DNA of 64,000 nucleotides from CBDCHC01 sp965217075 (lineage in GTDB: Bacteria > Pseudomonadota > Gammaproteobacteria > PS1 > Pseudothioglobaceae): the NCBI GenBank assembly GCA_965217075.1, contig CBDCHC010000012.1, forward strand, positions 21,737-85,736, given 5' to 3'. This document shows positions 24,884-33,952 of this stretch, in pieces. Below the pieces are notes generated by a model. That model worked only from the letters and a program-made list of their open reading frames with translations. It did no database searches and was not told where the DNA came from. Every line of letters starts with the position of its first letter. The first letter of the stretch is position 1. The position numbers were made by a program, and so were the translations under genes.

Positions 24884-25441
24884 TTAATTAATTCTTCTGC
24901 CTAACATTCTTTTTAAAATATTATCCTTATCAATTAAATGATGCTTAATAGCAGCTAAAAAATGTAGCACTATCACATAAATTGCAATATTACCAACTAT
25001 TTCATGTGTTTCGTGTGCAAATTTAGCTAGCTGCTCATTATGAGCTATGGCTTTTTGCGTAATTGGATCAAAATTTGCAGCAATAATTTCAAAACCAAAT
25101 ACAGAGACACCAAAACCACCGGCTCCAGACATAATAAAACCAGAGATTGGCATAATTATAGTGATTATAATAAGTGCATAATGCATCAAAGTAGCTATTT
25201 TGTGCTCAAATGCTTTTGTAGTACTGATTGGCTTTAACCAGCCATTCATAAAACGCCAAATAACTCTAATAACAATAAAAACAGCAATTAATACTCCAAA
25301 AGATTTATGCCATGGATATAACTCAGATATTTCATTTTCTTCCATATAAATGCCAACTGTTATAAGTCCTATAATAGTAATAGCAATAAACCAATGAAGA
25401 AAAATAGTTATGACTGATAATTTTAGTTTTGTATCCCTCAT
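24884..25441 (-). CDS. cytochrome b561 family protein
   Basis: About 185-residue inner-membrane di-heme cytochrome b561 (YodB/YceJ type) passing electrons between quinol and acceptors. There are four TM segments (about 9-30, 42-62, 80-101, 140-165), with probable heme-ligand His in FLHWF, YPWHKSFG, LMHYAL and VLHFLAAIKHH. The frame is open ten codons further (25471), but AAAGGA lies 7 bases before the ATG at 25441, which also starts the conserved MRDTKLKLS; I therefore use 25441. It is divergent from lepA. Confidence 0.85.
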   Translation of the reverse strand: MRDTKLKLSVITIFLHWFIAITIIGLITVGIYMEENEISELYPWHKSFGVLIAVFIVIRVIWRFMNGWLKPISTTKAFEHKIATLMHYALIIITIIMPISGFIMSGAGGFGVSVFGFEIIAANFDPITQKAIAHNEQLAKFAHETHEIVGNIAIYVIVLHFLAAIKHHLIDKDNILKRMLGRRIN

Positions 25442-25533
25442 AATTAATCCTTTAAAATAAAAAACAGCCATTGTATCATAAAATAAATAAAATCACTACA
25501 GTATAATAACTCAATTTATTAAATATTATCCTA

Positions 25534-27318
25534 ATGCAATATATTCGTAATTTTTCAATCATTGCTCATATTGATCATGGTAAATCTACCATAGCTGATA
25601 GGTTTATTCAATTTTGCCATGGTTTAAGCGATAGAGAAATGTCGTCACAAGTATTAGATTCAATGGATATTGAAAAAGAACGCGGCATAACTATTAAATC
25701 ACAAAGTGTAACTATTAATTATAAAGCAAAAAATGGTATTACCTATAAACTAAATTTTATTGACACTCCTGGTCATGTAGATTTTTCTTATGAAGTTTCT
25801 CGTTCGTTATCTGCTTGTGAAGGAGCTTTATTAATTGTTGATAGCACTCAAGGTGTTGAAGCACAAACTGTTGCTAATTGCTATAGTGCTATAGAACAAG
25901 GGATAGAAGTAATACCTGTATTAAATAAAATAGACTTACCCGCTGCAGATACTGATAAAGTTATTAGTGAAATAGAAAATATAATTGGGATTGAAGCAAC
26001 AGATGCTGTGCTTGCCAGTGCTAAAAATGGTATCGGCATTGAAGATATTTTAGAACAAATTGTAGTGAAAATACCGCCACCAACAGGCAATATTAATGCC
26101 TCATTAAAAGCTCTTATTATTGACTCTTGGTTTGATAATTATTTAGGCGTAGTATCTTTAGTGCGTATTTTTGATGGTAATATTCAGCAAAAAAATATAA
26201 TTAAAATGCTTTCTAATAAAAACGAACATATTATAGAAGAAGTTGGTATATTTACCCCAAAACGCACAATAACCAATAAATTATCTGCAGGTGAGGTAGG
26301 TTTTTTAGTTGCTGGTATTAAACAAATAGATGGCGCGCCAGTTGGTGATACTATAACTACTGTAAAAAATGGAGTAAGTAAAGCATTGTCAGGCTTTAAG
26401 CCTGTACAAAGTCGTGTATTTGCAGGACTTTTTCCAGCATCAGGTGATGAATATGAAAAATTTAGAGATGCTTTGGCTAAACTGCGTTTAAATGATGCAG
26501 CTTTGCAATACGAGCCAGAAAACTCAGACGCACTTGGTTTTGGCTTTAGAGTTGGTTTTTTAGGTATGCTTCATATGGAAATTGTACAAGAAAGATTAGA
26601 AAAAGAATACAACCTAAATTTAATTATAACCGCACCAACAGTAATATATGAAATCTTAACTAATAACAACAAAGTTTTAACGATTGATAATCCATCTAAA
26701 TTACCAAATAGGCAAATTATTACTGAATTTCGTGAACCAATTATATGCGCTAATATTTTAGTAACTGATAATTTTGTTGGCAATGTAATCAAACTATGCA
26801 TAGCAAGAAGAGGTGTGCAAAAAAATATTAGTTACCTTGACTCGCAAGTTTCACTAAGTTATGCGATACCTTTAAGCGAAATTGTATTAGATTTTTTTGA
26901 TAAATTAAAAAGTATTTCACGTGGCTTTGCTTCTATGGATTATGAATTTTCTCATTATGCGGTTAGTGATTTAATTAAACTAGATATTTTAATAAACAAT
27001 GAAAAAGTAGATGCTTTATCGCTTATAATTCATAAACAAAATTCTACTAATAAAGGACGTGAGATAGTAGAAAAAATGAAAGAGTTAATACCAAGACAAA
27101 TGTTTGATGTAGCTATCCAAGCAGTTATTGGCAGTAAAATTATATGTAGGGCAAATGTTAAAGCCTTAAGAAAAAATGTTACTGCTAAATGTTATGGTGG
27201 CGATATTAGTCGTAAACGTAAATTATTAGAAAAACAAAAAAAAGGTAAAAAAAGAATGCGTAGTATAGGAAAAGTAGATATTCCGCAAGAGGCGTTTTTG
27301 GCTGTATTGCATATATAA
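25534..27318 (+). CDS. lepA: elongation factor 4 (back-translocating GTPase)
   Basis: 594 residues with G1 AHIDHGKST at 11-19, G2 ERGITIK, G3 DTPGHVDF and G4 NKIDLP. The C-terminal LepA-specific domain has CYGGDISRKRKLLEKQKKGK. It binds ribosomes and remodels stalled or mistranslocated complexes. Usually lepB follows lepA; here lepA is followed convergently by comEC. Confidence 0.97.
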   Translation: MQYIRNFSIIAHIDHGKSTIADRFIQFCHGLSDREMSSQVLDSMDIEKERGITIKSQSVTINYKAKNGITYKLNFIDTPGHVDFSYEVSRSLSACEGALLIVDSTQGVEAQTVANCYSAIEQGIEVIPVLNKIDLPAADTDKVISEIENIIGIEATDAVLASAKNGIGIEDILEQIVVKIPPPTGNINASLKALIIDSWFDNYLGVVSLVRIFDGNIQQKNIIKMLSNKNEHIIEEVGIFTPKRTITNKLSAGEVGFLVAGIKQIDGAPVGDTITTVKNGVSKALSGFKPVQSRVFAGLFPASGDEYEKFRDALAKLRLNDAALQYEPENSDALGFGFRVGFLGMLHMEIVQERLEKEYNLNLIITAPTVIYEILTNNNKVLTIDNPSKLPNRQIITEFREPIICANILVTDNFVGNVIKLCIARRGVQKNISYLDSQVSLSYAIPLSEIVLDFFDKLKSISRGFASMDYEFSHYAVSDLIKLDILINNEKVDALSLIIHKQNSTNKGREIVEKMKELIPRQMFDVAIQAVIGSKIICRANVKALRKNVTAKCYGGDISRKRKLLEKQKKGKKRMRSIGKVDIPQEAFLAVLHI

Positions 27319-27354
27319 AAAATATTATTTACATAAGCGATGATAATATTTTTT
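27317..27354. terminator. AT-rich inverted repeat between convergent lepA and comEC
   Basis: A 12-bp perfect inverted repeat (27317-27328 and 27343-27354) around a 14-nt loop, overlapping the lepA stop and the last comEC codons. With A-runs and T-runs at its outer ends it resembles a bidirectional terminator, but the stem is all A-T. Confidence 0.35.
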
Positions 27355-29547
27355 ATTATCAATTCTATATTGATTGATAGCTAAAGTAGCTAAATTAATT
27401 TTTATTTCTCCACTGCAATTTGTACTAAATAATTTTATATTTAATTTTTTGTATCTATTTATTACTTCTAAAGCCGGATGTTTAAATCTATTTTTATAGC
27501 CACTGGAAACTATAGCTATTTTTGGTTTTACTTGTTGCAAAAACTCTATTGTTGAAGAGCTTTTACTACCATGATGTGGAACGAGCAATACATCGCTTTT
27601 CAATCTATTACCGTATTTTTTAATTAAATACCTCTCTGCCTTTTTTTCAATATCTGCTGTAAGTAAAAAACTATACTTGCCGCTAATTTTAAGCACACAA
27701 GAATTATTATTGCCACTAAATTTATTATCAGTGCTAAATATCTCAAATAAATAATTACCAAAATACCAACTTCTATCCTCTTTGCATGTTTTTTTAAAGG
27801 GAGTTATAAGTTCTTTTGCTGTGTGTTGTTTTAATATAGCAGGTAATCCACCAATATGATCTTTATCTGTATGTGAAATAATAATTTTATCTAAAATACT
27901 TACATTTTTAGCTGCTAAAAAAGGATTAACAACAGTATCACCCATGCTTTTACCAGACAAAAATTTATCACCAGTATCATACAATAAAGAATAATTGTTA
28001 TCAATAAAAACTACTGATAAACCCTGAGAAACATCTAATATATATAAATTGTGTTCTACTTTTTTTGTTTGCAATACAATGGTTATTAAAATAATAATAG
28101 CAAATAAATATAGACGTGAAATTTTTAATAATACAATAATTGCTATAATTATAATTGCTATAAAACTTAAACTATCGCCAATAAAATAATAAATTTTATT
28201 AAAATCGCTTTTAGCTAAATATGATAATAAATCAAATATATAGCTTAATATGTTATTATTTAAACTTAAAATAAATTGTGCTAAAGAATTAATTTCTAAT
28301 ATAACAAATAAAGCACCTATTAAAGACAATGGCACAATTAATATACTAAAAATGGGGATTGCAACTAAATTTGCTATAATAGATAATAAATAAATATTGT
28401 GAAAAAATAACAACAATAATGGTGCTAAAGTAATAGTGATAATTAGTTGTAAATATATGCTAAATTTAATTTTAGCAAACCATGAATTAGTTGTTTTACT
28501 ATTATCTATTACATAAATAATAATAGCGACAATAGCAAAAGACAACCAAAAACCAATATCTAATACTGATAGTGGATTAATAAGAAGCACACAAAATAAA
28601 GCTAAATTATACAATTGCCATTTATTATATTTATGCCTAAAAATAATACCTATCATAGCGGCACAAAGCATAATAAAAGCACGTTGTACAGGAATATTAA
28701 ACCCTGCCAATGTAGCATAAATAAAAGCAAATAAAATAGTTATATAAGCAGATAAATTTATAAGCGGAATACGATTTATAATTACCTTAAAACTAAAAAT
28801 AAGTTTAGTTAATAAAAATATTATTATAGCAATAATAGCAATATGTAGTCCAGAAATAACACTTAAATGAGTTGTGTTAGTGGTATTTAAAATTTGCCAA
28901 GTTTTATTATTTATTAGCGACTTATCGCCGATAACAAGAGCGTTAATAATACCTATATATTCTAAATCTTCAACAGCATTTATAATTTTATTTCGAATAT
29001 TTTGCCGCCAATTATTAATTATTGCTAGATTAGTGCGCGCAATAAATTTATATCCTTTTTTTAAATTAACATAAGCTGTGGCGTCAATCCCACGCAAAAA
29101 CAACCACTTTTCATAATCAAATGTAGCTGTATTACGCGCAGTGTTATTTTTTTTTAATTTAATATTAAAGCGCCATTTTTCACCTGGCAGTAATTTAGGG
29201 CGATTTTTACCATAAATAGCAACTTTAATTTTAGCTATAAATGGCTTTTGTGTAATAAAAATAAAGCTATCTCTATAGTTATTACTATTTACCAATGATG
29301 ATATAGTGCCTGTTGTTGTTATATATTTATTATAAAATTTATTATCTATATAATTTGTATTATTATAAGCATATATATACGAAAATATATAACCAATGCT
29401 AATAATAATTAATATTATATTGCTTGATTTTTTATAAAATAATATAAATAAAAAAAATATTGTAGCTAGTATTAGATAATTAATTTCTAATAAACTTTGT
29501 TGATTAAAAATAAAAATACCAAGCAAAAAAGATAATGATAAATACAT
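27325..29547 (-). CDS. comEC: DNA uptake channel protein ComEC/Rec2
   Basis: 740-residue membrane protein for natural transformation, passing single-stranded DNA into the cytosol. It has N-terminal TMs and a DUF4131-like region, the Competence domain (about 200-460; HLSVISGLHIAIIA, AGFNIPVQRAFIM), and a C-terminal metallo-beta-lactamase-like domain (about 510-740) with ISHTDKDHIGG and VPHHGSKSS metal-site motifs. Full length and intact motifs suggest function. Other competence genes are not in the window. Confidence 0.93.
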   Translation of the reverse strand: MYLSLSFLLGIFIFNQQSLLEINYLILATIFFLFILFYKKSSNIILIIISIGYIFSYIYAYNNTNYIDNKFYNKYITTTGTISSLVNSNNYRDSFIFITQKPFIAKIKVAIYGKNRPKLLPGEKWRFNIKLKKNNTARNTATFDYEKWLFLRGIDATAYVNLKKGYKFIARTNLAIINNWRQNIRNKIINAVEDLEYIGIINALVIGDKSLINNKTWQILNTTNTTHLSVISGLHIAIIAIIIFLLTKLIFSFKVIINRIPLINLSAYITILFAFIYATLAGFNIPVQRAFIMLCAAMIGIIFRHKYNKWQLYNLALFCVLLINPLSVLDIGFWLSFAIVAIIIYVIDNSKTTNSWFAKIKFSIYLQLIITITLAPLLLLFFHNIYLLSIIANLVAIPIFSILIVPLSLIGALFVILEINSLAQFILSLNNNILSYIFDLLSYLAKSDFNKIYYFIGDSLSFIAIIIIAIIVLLKISRLYLFAIIILITIVLQTKKVEHNLYILDVSQGLSVVFIDNNYSLLYDTGDKFLSGKSMGDTVVNPFLAAKNVSILDKIIISHTDKDHIGGLPAILKQHTAKELITPFKKTCKEDRSWYFGNYLFEIFSTDNKFSGNNNSCVLKISGKYSFLLTADIEKKAERYLIKKYGNRLKSDVLLVPHHGSKSSSTIEFLQQVKPKIAIVSSGYKNRFKHPALEVINRYKKLNIKLFSTNCSGEIKINLATLAINQYRIDNKKYYHRLCK

Positions 29548-29751
29548 AAATCCTTGTTTAAACGAACCAAAATAATAAAAGTTATCCTCAATTTTGTTGA
29601 TTATAGTATAAAAATGTATTAAATATTATATAGTTATAATTTAATTTTATATAAATAATTGATTTTACAATAAAAAATATATACTATTGATTTTATTACA
29701 AAAATATATAAAAGCTAATTATTGGTTGTATTTATGTTCTATATTTACAAG

Positions 29752-29772
29752 TTATCAACTGAGTTATCCACA
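29752..29772 (+). promoter_or_regulatory. paired DnaA-box-like sequences
   Basis: TTATCCACA (29764-29772) is a perfect match to the strict DnaA box, with a near match TTATCAACT (29752-29760) three bases before it on the same strand and TTATCCTCA at 29582-29590. All lie in the AT-rich 246-bp gap between comEC and fabF. No origin-associated genes are near, so a regulatory or DnaA-titration site is more likely than oriC; chance remains possible. Confidence 0.35.
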
Positions 29773-29793
29773 GTTTTGTTAATAAGATAAAAA

Positions 29794-31029
29794 TTATATT
29801 TTTGCAAGCAATATAGAAGCATTAGTGCCGCCAAAACCAAAAGAATTAGAAATAGCATAATTAATTTTTAGCGTTCTAGCATGATTAGCACAGTAGTCTA
29901 AATCACACTTTTCATCTTGGTTAAAAATATTAATAGTTGGTGGTGCAATTTGCTCTTTAATGCTAAGGGCAGTAAATATTGCTTCAATTCCTCCAGCTGC
30001 TCCTAATAAATGTCCTGTCATTGATTTTGTAGAACTTATTACAATATTTTTTGCATGGGTGCCTAGGGCTAATTTTGTTGCATCTGTTTCTGCCTGATCT
30101 CCTGCTAAAGTTGAAGTTCCATGTGCATTTATATAATCTATCTTATTAGTATTAATATTAGCATCACGGCAAGCATTTTGCATGCAACGAGCAGCGCCTT
30201 CTCCATTTTTAATTGGAAGGGTCATATGATAAGCATCAGCACTCATACCATAACCTTTAATTTCAGCATAAATATTGGCACCTCTTTTTTTAGCATGCTC
30301 ATATTCCTCTAATACTACAACTCCAGCGCCATCACCTAATACAAAGCCATCCCTATTTTTATCCCATGGACGTGAGGCTGTAAGATAATCATCGTTACGG
30401 GTTGATAATGCACGTGCTGCTGCAAAACCACCAAGACCAGTGTTTGTAGTACTCATTTCAGCTCCACCTGCAACCATTATGTCAGCATCGCCGTAGGCTA
30501 TTACACGAGCAGCATCGCCAATATTATGCGTGCCAGTACTACAAGCTGTAGTGATAGAAAAATTAGGGCCCTGCATACCGTATTTGATAGATAAATTACC
30601 AGATATCATATTGATTATAGCAGATGGGACAAAAAATGGCGAAATTCGTCTAGCCCCTTTGTCGCGAAATATGTTAGTGGTTTTTTCAATAGTGGCTAAA
30701 CCACCAATACCAGAGCCAATAGCAACCCCAATACGATGACGATTATTATCAAGTATTTCTACACCACTATCTGTTATTGCATCAATCCCAGCTGCTATAC
30801 CGTAATGAATAAAAGCATCCATCTTTTTAGCGTCTTTATTACTTAAATAATTAGCAATATCAAAGTTTTTAACAGAGCCACCAAAACTAACACTTTGACC
30901 TGCAGTATCAATAATACTAAGTTTATTTATACCAGATATGCCTTCTTTAATATTATACCATGCATCTTTAACATTAGATCCAACTGGGCTAATTATACCT
31001 AACCCCGTTATTACTACTCTTCTTTTCAT
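29794..31029 (-). CDS. fabF: 3-oxoacyl-ACP synthase II
   Basis: 411-residue condensing enzyme of fatty-acid elongation. Catalytic Cys lies in TTACSTGTH (about residue 162), and the two His in INAHGTSTLAGD and STKSMTGHLLGAAGG; the C-terminal NSFGFGGTNA is standard. It follows acpP, the usual order, but a strong hairpin terminator lies between them. fabD and fabG are not adjacent. Confidence 0.97.
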   Translation of the reverse strand: MKRRVVITGLGIISPVGSNVKDAWYNIKEGISGINKLSIIDTAGQSVSFGGSVKNFDIANYLSNKDAKKMDAFIHYGIAAGIDAITDSGVEILDNNRHRIGVAIGSGIGGLATIEKTTNIFRDKGARRISPFFVPSAIINMISGNLSIKYGMQGPNFSITTACSTGTHNIGDAARVIAYGDADIMVAGGAEMSTTNTGLGGFAAARALSTRNDDYLTASRPWDKNRDGFVLGDGAGVVVLEEYEHAKKRGANIYAEIKGYGMSADAYHMTLPIKNGEGAARCMQNACRDANINTNKIDYINAHGTSTLAGDQAETDATKLALGTHAKNIVISSTKSMTGHLLGAAGGIEAIFTALSIKEQIAPPTINIFNQDEKCDLDYCANHARTLKINYAISNSFGFGGTNASILLAKI

Positions 31030-31052
31030 ATTTTAGAAACTATTATTTGTAT

Positions 31053-31080
31053 AAAAAAAAGCGCCATTAGTAGCGCTTTT
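31053..31080 (-). terminator. intrinsic terminator between acpP and fabF
   Basis: Minus-strand stem AAAAGCGC (31080-31073) and GCGCTTTT (31064-31057), 8-nt loop, running into eight T in all (31060-31053). This is the best-formed terminator in the window. It lies 19 bp after the acpP stop and ends only 23 bp before the fabF start. Confidence 0.85.
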
Positions 31081-31098
31081 ATTTAAATCAACTAACAC

Positions 31099-31329
31099 TT
31101 AAGAAGCATGTTTATTAACATAATCAATAGCTTGCTGCACTGTAGTAATTTTCTCTGCGTCATCGTCTGGTATTTCGCACTCAAATTCCTCTTCAAGAGA
31201 CATAACTAATTCAACAGTATCAAGTGAATCTGCTCCTAAATCATCAATAAATGAAGCATTATTATCAATTTCACCACTTACATCTAATTGCTCAGCAACA
31301 ATTTTTTTAACCTTTTCTTCAATACTCAT
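31099..31329 (-). CDS. acpP: acyl carrier protein
   Basis: 76-residue acidic carrier of fatty-acyl chains. The phosphopantetheine Ser is S35 in LGADSLDTVELVM. Length and the C-terminal AEKITTVQQAIDYV are typical. AAAAAGGC upstream serves as ribosome-binding site. A terminator follows, suggesting acpP is made in excess of fabF. Confidence 0.98.
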   Translation of the reverse strand: MSIEEKVKKIVAEQLDVSGEIDNNASFIDDLGADSLDTVELVMSLEEEFECEIPDDDAEKITTVQQAIDYVNKHAS

Positions 31330-31395
31330 TAACTTTATGCCTTTTTAAAAAAAATTATCATTTTATAGCAAAAAAAACTATTAGCAATGAATAAA

Positions 31396-32064
31396 TTAAA
31401 AATATTTTGTATTATCTTTGACGCCTGCATCTATAAATCCCTGTTTACGATAATAACATGCATCACACTTACCACAAGCCATACCATTATCATTCGCTCT
31501 ATAACAGCTAATAGTATGGCTATAATCAACCTTAAGCTTCAATCCTATTGCAATAATTTCTGCTTTTGTTAATTTAATAAGCGGTGTATTTATAATAATA
31601 TTACAATCTTTTATAGCTAAGTTTGCCATTACTTCAAATGCTTTAATATATTGTAAACGACAATCTGGATAACCAGAATAATCAACAGCATTTACCCCAA
31701 TAAAGATGTCATTAGCAACAATTGTTTCAGCAAAAGCAAGAGCAAATGATAAAAATATTGTATTACGTGCTGGCACATAAGTCACTGGAATATCATTGCT
31801 TTGTTTAAAATTTGGCACAGAAATATTTTTATCAGTTAATGCTGAACCGTCAAAAGAATCTGCATTTATTTTTATTATTTTATGCTGTTTAACCTTAAAT
31901 TTTAATGCAATACTTTTAGCGGCAATTAATTCTGATTTATGTTTTTGTCCGTAATCAAAACTAAGACAGAACAGATCATAGCCTCTACTTTTAGCAATAG
32001 CAAGCACAGTTGTAGAATCAAGGCCGCCAGAAAATAGCACTATAGCTTTTTTAGTGCTAGACAT
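31396..32064 (-). CDS. queC: 7-cyano-7-deazaguanine synthase
   Basis: 222-residue ATP-dependent enzyme converting 7-carboxy-7-deazaguanine to preQ0 for tRNA queuosine. PP-loop LFSGGLDSTTVLAIAKS lies near residue 10; the zinc-binding cluster SCYRANDNGMACGKCDACYYR has its four Cys. It overlaps parE by 8 bp. Confidence 0.95.
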   Translation of the reverse strand: MSSTKKAIVLFSGGLDSTTVLAIAKSRGYDLFCLSFDYGQKHKSELIAAKSIALKFKVKQHKIIKINADSFDGSALTDKNISVPNFKQSNDIPVTYVPARNTIFLSFALAFAETIVANDIFIGVNAVDYSGYPDCRLQYIKAFEVMANLAIKDCNIIINTPLIKLTKAEIIAIGLKLKVDYSHTISCYRANDNGMACGKCDACYYRKQGFIDAGVKDNTKYF

Positions 32065-33940
32065 TAGCTAAATGCCCGCTATCTTGTAACCACTGTTTTC
32101 TATCTGCTGCTCTTTTTTTAGCAAGCAACATATCCATTTTTTCTATTTCTGCTTGGTCATCATCAAAACTAAGCCTTATAAGTCTTCTACTAGCTGGTAA
32201 CATTGCAGTTTCTCTAAGTTGCGATGGATTCATCTCCCCTAAACCTTTAAATCTTTGTGTTGAAATTTTTACTTTAGCATTTTTACTGGTAATTTTTTTT
32301 ATTATATTATTTTTTTCAGCATCATTTATGGCATAGTAAATATCTCTACCAGCATCTATTCTATAAAGGGGTGGCATGGCAACATAAATATGTCCATTAG
32401 CAATTAATGCTGGAAAATGCTTAACAAATAAAGCACAAATAAGCGTTGCTATGTGCGCTCCATCAGAATCAGCATCAGCTAAAATACATATCTTGCCATA
32501 GCGAAGAGTATTTAAATCATTATCATGCGGGTCAACACCTATAGCCACGCTAATATCATGAATCTCATTAGAAGATAATACTTGCTCGCTATCTATATCC
32601 CAAGTATTAAGTATTTTTCCTCTAAGTGGCAATATAGCTTGAAAATTTTTATCCCTTGCTTGTTTAGCTGAACCTCCAGCACTATCTCCTTCTACTAAAA
32701 ATAATTCTGTTTTATCTAATTTATTACTAGTACAATCAGCAAGTTTACCTGGCAATGCTGGCCCGCTAATAATTTTTTTACGAACTATTTTTTTAGCATA
32801 TTTTTGTCTATTTCTAGCATTTTCTATAGCAAGCTCTACTATCTCTTCTGCTACAGTTATATGTTGATTAAGCCATAAGCTAAAAGCATTTTTTACTGTA
32901 TTTGCTACAAAACTAACACATTTTCTTGATGATAATCTTTCTTTAGTTTGCCCAGAAAATTGTGGATCTAATAATTTGACAGATAAGATATAAGAAATTT
33001 TTTGCCAAACATCTTCTGCTGTTAATTTAATATTTTTATTAATTAAATTTCTAAATTCACAAAATTCTTTTACTGCTTCAAAAATACCTGTTTTAAAGCT
33101 GTTTATATGAGTACCACCTAATGTCGTTGGAATAAGATTTACAAAGCTTTCACCCACTATAGTATTATTTTCCACAGTCCAAGTAACAACTGCGTCTAAT
33201 TGTTGATTATTACTACTAAAATTAATAATAAATGGCTTAACTGGCATACAACTAAAATCATTCAATTTATTTGTTAGGTAATCATACATTCCTTTTTCAT
33301 AACACCATCTATTATTAGTATTATCAATTTCGTTATTAAATTCAATAATTAAATCAGGACACAACATAGCTTTTGAATGTAGATTATGGCGTAATTTACT
33401 AATATTAAACTTATCATTATCAAAAAAATTACTATCTGCTAAAAACCTTACAGTAGTACCTGTATTTTTTTTTGTAACTTTATCAACAATAATTAAATCA
33501 GCGGTTTTTTTGCTATTAGCAAAAGACATATAATACCTATTACCATCTCTGTTTATCCATACTTCTAACTTAGTGGATAAAGCATTAACAACTGATATAC
33601 CAACTCCATGTAGTCCTCCAGAAAAGCGATATGAATTATTATTAAATTTACCTCCAGCATGTAACTTAGATAAAATAACTTCTACTCCTGATTTTTTTTC
33701 CTTAGGATGCATATCTACAGGCATACCACGACCATTGTCAATAATACTAATAGAGTTATCAGTATGTAGAATAATCATAATCTTAGTAGCAAATCCAGCT
33801 AATACTTCATCTATACTATTATCTATAACTTCTTGTGCTAAATGATTAGGGTTTTCAGTATTGGTATACATTCCTGGACGCTTACGTACAGGCTCTAAAC
33901 CAGATAAAACCTCAATATCAGCAGAATTATAATTATTCAT
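32057..33940 (-). CDS. parE: DNA topoisomerase IV subunit B
   Basis: 627 residues. The N-terminal EVLSGLEPVRKRPGMYT and EVIDNSIDEVLAG match ParE rather than GyrB; GHKL ATPase motifs include DNGRGMPVD and GGLHGVGISVVNAL; TOPRIM ELFLVEGDSAGGSAKQA is near residue 413. Its length is that of ParE (GyrB is near 800). Works with ParC, not in the window, to decatenate chromosomes. Confidence 0.95.
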   Translation of the reverse strand: MNNYNSADIEVLSGLEPVRKRPGMYTNTENPNHLAQEVIDNSIDEVLAGFATKIMIILHTDNSISIIDNGRGMPVDMHPKEKKSGVEVILSKLHAGGKFNNNSYRFSGGLHGVGISVVNALSTKLEVWINRDGNRYYMSFANSKKTADLIIVDKVTKKNTGTTVRFLADSNFFDNDKFNISKLRHNLHSKAMLCPDLIIEFNNEIDNTNNRWCYEKGMYDYLTNKLNDFSCMPVKPFIINFSSNNQQLDAVVTWTVENNTIVGESFVNLIPTTLGGTHINSFKTGIFEAVKEFCEFRNLINKNIKLTAEDVWQKISYILSVKLLDPQFSGQTKERLSSRKCVSFVANTVKNAFSLWLNQHITVAEEIVELAIENARNRQKYAKKIVRKKIISGPALPGKLADCTSNKLDKTELFLVEGDSAGGSAKQARDKNFQAILPLRGKILNTWDIDSEQVLSSNEIHDISVAIGVDPHDNDLNTLRYGKICILADADSDGAHIATLICALFVKHFPALIANGHIYVAMPPLYRIDAGRDIYYAINDAEKNNIIKKITSKNAKVKISTQRFKGLGEMNPSQLRETAMLPASRRLIRLSFDDDQAEIEKMDMLLAKKRAADRKQWLQDSGHLANV

Positions 33941-33952
33941 AACTAATAAAAT

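Noticed and set aside
25442..25471. Longer N-terminus for cytochrome b561 (start at 25471)
   Set aside because: A good AAAGGA ribosome-binding site lies before the ATG at 25441, and the extra residues are not part of the first TM segment.
29548..29793. Chromosomal origin of replication
   Set aside because: Only one perfect DnaA box and none of dnaA, dnaN, gidA or parAB nearby; kept only as a low-confidence site.
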